From Candidatus Poribacteria bacterium (GTDB lineage Bacteria; Poribacteria; WGA-4E; WGA-3G), in the NCBI GenBank assembly GCA_028820845.1, contig JAPPII010000101.1, forward strand, positions 27,591 through 91,590: 64,000 nt of DNA, in the 5' to 3' direction. Below the pieces are notes generated by a model. The model was not told where the DNA came from. It saw only the letters and a list, made by a program, of their open reading frames with translations, and did no database searches. Positions within the stretch are counted from its first letter, which is position 1; every line of letters begins with the position of its first letter. Positions 62,656-64,000 of the stretch are shown in pieces. Both the position numbers and the translations under genes were made by a program.

Positions 62656-64000
62656 TCAATCGCTGTCTGGGTAGGAAGCGAAATGTGCTTGCGGCGTTCC
62701 ATTTCGATAATCGCCATCACAAGCACTGAGCATCCAACCACTCAACCGAGCAACGATGTCAGGATAATCCGCCGAAACATCGTTTTCCTCGCGGTAGTCG
62801 TCGTTGAGTTGGTATAATTGGAAAGTGTCCGTGCTATTAATATATCGTAATTTCCAACCATCTGACGTTACCAACGCTGGCCCCAGTCGAGAGGCATATA
62901 TAATCCACTCGTGGGTTTCTTGAGCCTCAGGTTGTTCAAACAGGGTCGGTAAGAACGATATACCGTCTTTTCCTTCCGGTAACTCGACTCCTATAAGGTC
63001 AGCGAAGGTCGGCATCAGGTCGTAGTTCGCAAGGATATGGTTTGATACGCTATCAGGGGCAATTGTTCCGGGGAACCGGACGATGTAAGGGATACGTGTG
63101 CCACCTTCCCAACTCGAAAACTTTAAACCACCCATACCGTCGTTTCCATTGAACACATCGCCACCCGTCTCCGAATAGAATTTTGTCGTGATCTCATCAA
63201 ACGGCTCACCGTCCAAATTCTGGCGCCGACCGGAGGTGCGTCCTTCCTGCAAATAATACACTTCGTGGCCGTTATCAGAGCAGAGGGCAATCATCGTGCG
63301 ATCGTCAATTCCGAGTCGTTCGAGTTCGTCCAAGATGATCCCAACAGTCTCATCGAGTTTTAGGATCATGGAGGCGTATTCTTTTTCATAGGTTGTTAAT
63401 TCTGGAACGTTTTTCACCGTTGGATGGATGTCAGGGATGGCAATCGGTCCGTGTGGTAGTTGAGACGGATGATAGAGAAAGAAGGGCTTGTCTTGGTGGG
63501 TGCGAAGGAACTCGATGATTTTTTCGTTGAAAATGTCTTGAGAATATACCGCTTTCCCCTCTCGGTTCCTGCGGCGCGCCATATTTTCTTCGGACTCCCA
63601 ATTCGGATTTACCGCGCAGTCGGCGTGTGTGTTTCCCCGAATGTATGTTGGTTGTCCGTTTTCAAAAAGGAAAGGCGGATAGAAACCGTGGCAACGCTGG
63701 TGATCATAGTAGCCGTAGTGATACTGCCAACCGTGCCGCCGGATGCGCTCCCCAGTTGTGGCAAAACCCCATTCAAGTTTTCCAATCTGTCCTGTGGTGT
63801 AACCAGCATGTTCCGCAATTTGTGCCAAGAAGATGTCATCGGGACCTGCTTGGAGTCCGGTGGTATGAAGCAATTCCGTAACTTGGTCCAAAGTCATCTC
63901 GCCAGCACTCAACCTGTGGTAAAGTCCGCCTTGGGTATAGGTCCAGGTCCCCTCGTGGCAATCGTGAAGACCTGTTAGCATACTCGCTCGCGATGGCGCA
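62656..64000 (-). CDS. Sulfatase, N-terminal end beyond the window
   Basis: A sulfatase of the alkaline phosphatase superfamily, at least 448 residues here. The open frame runs to the window's edge, where it reads APSRASMLTGLHDCHEGTW. This is the active-site region CxPSR, with the formylglycine Cys codon ending in the T at 64000, so the start lies outside. DDRTMIALCSDNGHE carries the metal-binding DNGxE-like segment, and IEFLRTHQDKPFFLYHPSQLPHGP is typical. The internal ATG at 63981 is not the true start. It likely removes sulfate from sugars, and with the GH88 enzyme points to use of sulfated glycans. Confidence 0.9.
   Translation of the reverse strand, partial: APSRASMLTGLHDCHEGTWTYTQGGLYHRLSAGEMTLDQVTELLHTTGLQAGPDDIFLAQIAEHAGYTTGQIGKLEWGFATTGERIRRHGWQYHYGYYDHQRCHGFYPPFLFENGQPTYIRGNTHADCAVNPNWESEENMARRRNREGKAVYSQDIFNEKIIEFLRTHQDKPFFLYHPSQLPHGPIAIPDIHPTVKNVPELTTYEKEYASMILKLDETVGIILDELERLGIDDRTMIALCSDNGHEVYYLQEGRTSGRRQNLDGEPFDEITTKFYSETGGDVFNGNDGMGGLKFSSWEGGTRIPYIVRFPGTIAPDSVSNHILANYDLMPTFADLIGVELPEGKDGISFLPTLFEQPEAQETHEWIIYASRLGPALVTSDGWKLRYINSTDTFQLYQLNDDYREENDVSADYPDIVARLSGWMLSACDGDYRNGTPQAHFASYPDSD

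Overview
This is a bacterial chromosomal window with roughly balanced base composition, dense coding on both strands, and many short perfect palindromes between genes. The gene mix suggests an uncultured, sponge-associated or marine Poribacteria-like lineage. It includes repeated Gfo/Idh/MocA oxidoreductases, a TIM-barrel sugar isomerase, a GH88-type glycan hydrolase, a sulfatase, exported LamG-like proteins with a common C-terminal tail, a PorX-like protein, a flavin halogenase-like enzyme and many toxin-antitoxin genes. This placement is inference from gene content; no rRNA is present to confirm it. Several start sites have well-formed sigma70-type promoters, most with 17-base spacers.

Layout. 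0-9 kb: two hairpin-bearing repeat units, a possible nuclease-like protein, a sugar isomerase, the molybdate transporter modABC, coaE, and a heterodimeric ABC exporter pair. 9-14 kb: an SDR dehydrogenase, then a defence-like stretch. That stretch holds a frameshifted endonuclease-methylase, an unfamiliar nucleotide-hydrolase-like protein with a small basic partner, and a DUF433 antitoxin remnant. 14-21.6 kb: a toroid protein, a Gfo/Idh oxidoreductase, a ferritin-like protein, a zinc-type CDF efflux pump, an FmdB-like zinc ribbon, a sugar-binding protein with one permease, and hisA. 21.7-26.8 kb: a toxin-antitoxin cluster (BrnA-like antitoxin, PIN toxin, two paralogous small proteins) followed by a very unusual 1164-residue fusion of UvrD-type helicase, RuvC-type resolvase and TPR array. 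A decayed second copy of the BrnA-like gene lies on its far side.

26.8-39 kb: a halogenase-like flavoenzyme, a TAXI binding protein, dnaN, tRNA-Phe and tRNA-Thr, a TPR protein, dsbD, a PorX-like PglZ protein with a decayed receiver domain, and glcD/glcE-like oxidases. 39-49.8 kb: two exported proteins sharing a C-terminal tail, a second SDR, two tandem RND permeases and another Gfo/Idh oxidoreductase. 49.8-64 kb: an AAA ATPase with a small nuclease-like partner, a GH88 hydrolase, an RfaE2-like nucleotidyltransferase, an EF-Tu paralogue that has lost most GTPase motifs, a PaaK-like ligase with a HemW-like radical SAM protein, a beta-propeller, an iron alcohol dehydrogenase, a MNT-HEPN pair, a lipoprotein, an M19 dipeptidase and a sulfatase cut by the window edge.

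The strongest candidates for something new are the helicase-RuvC-TPR fusion inside the toxin-antitoxin cluster, the degenerate EF-Tu paralogue, the AAA-nuclease pair, the small two-gene unit beside the broken restriction system, and the shared C-terminal tail of exported proteins.
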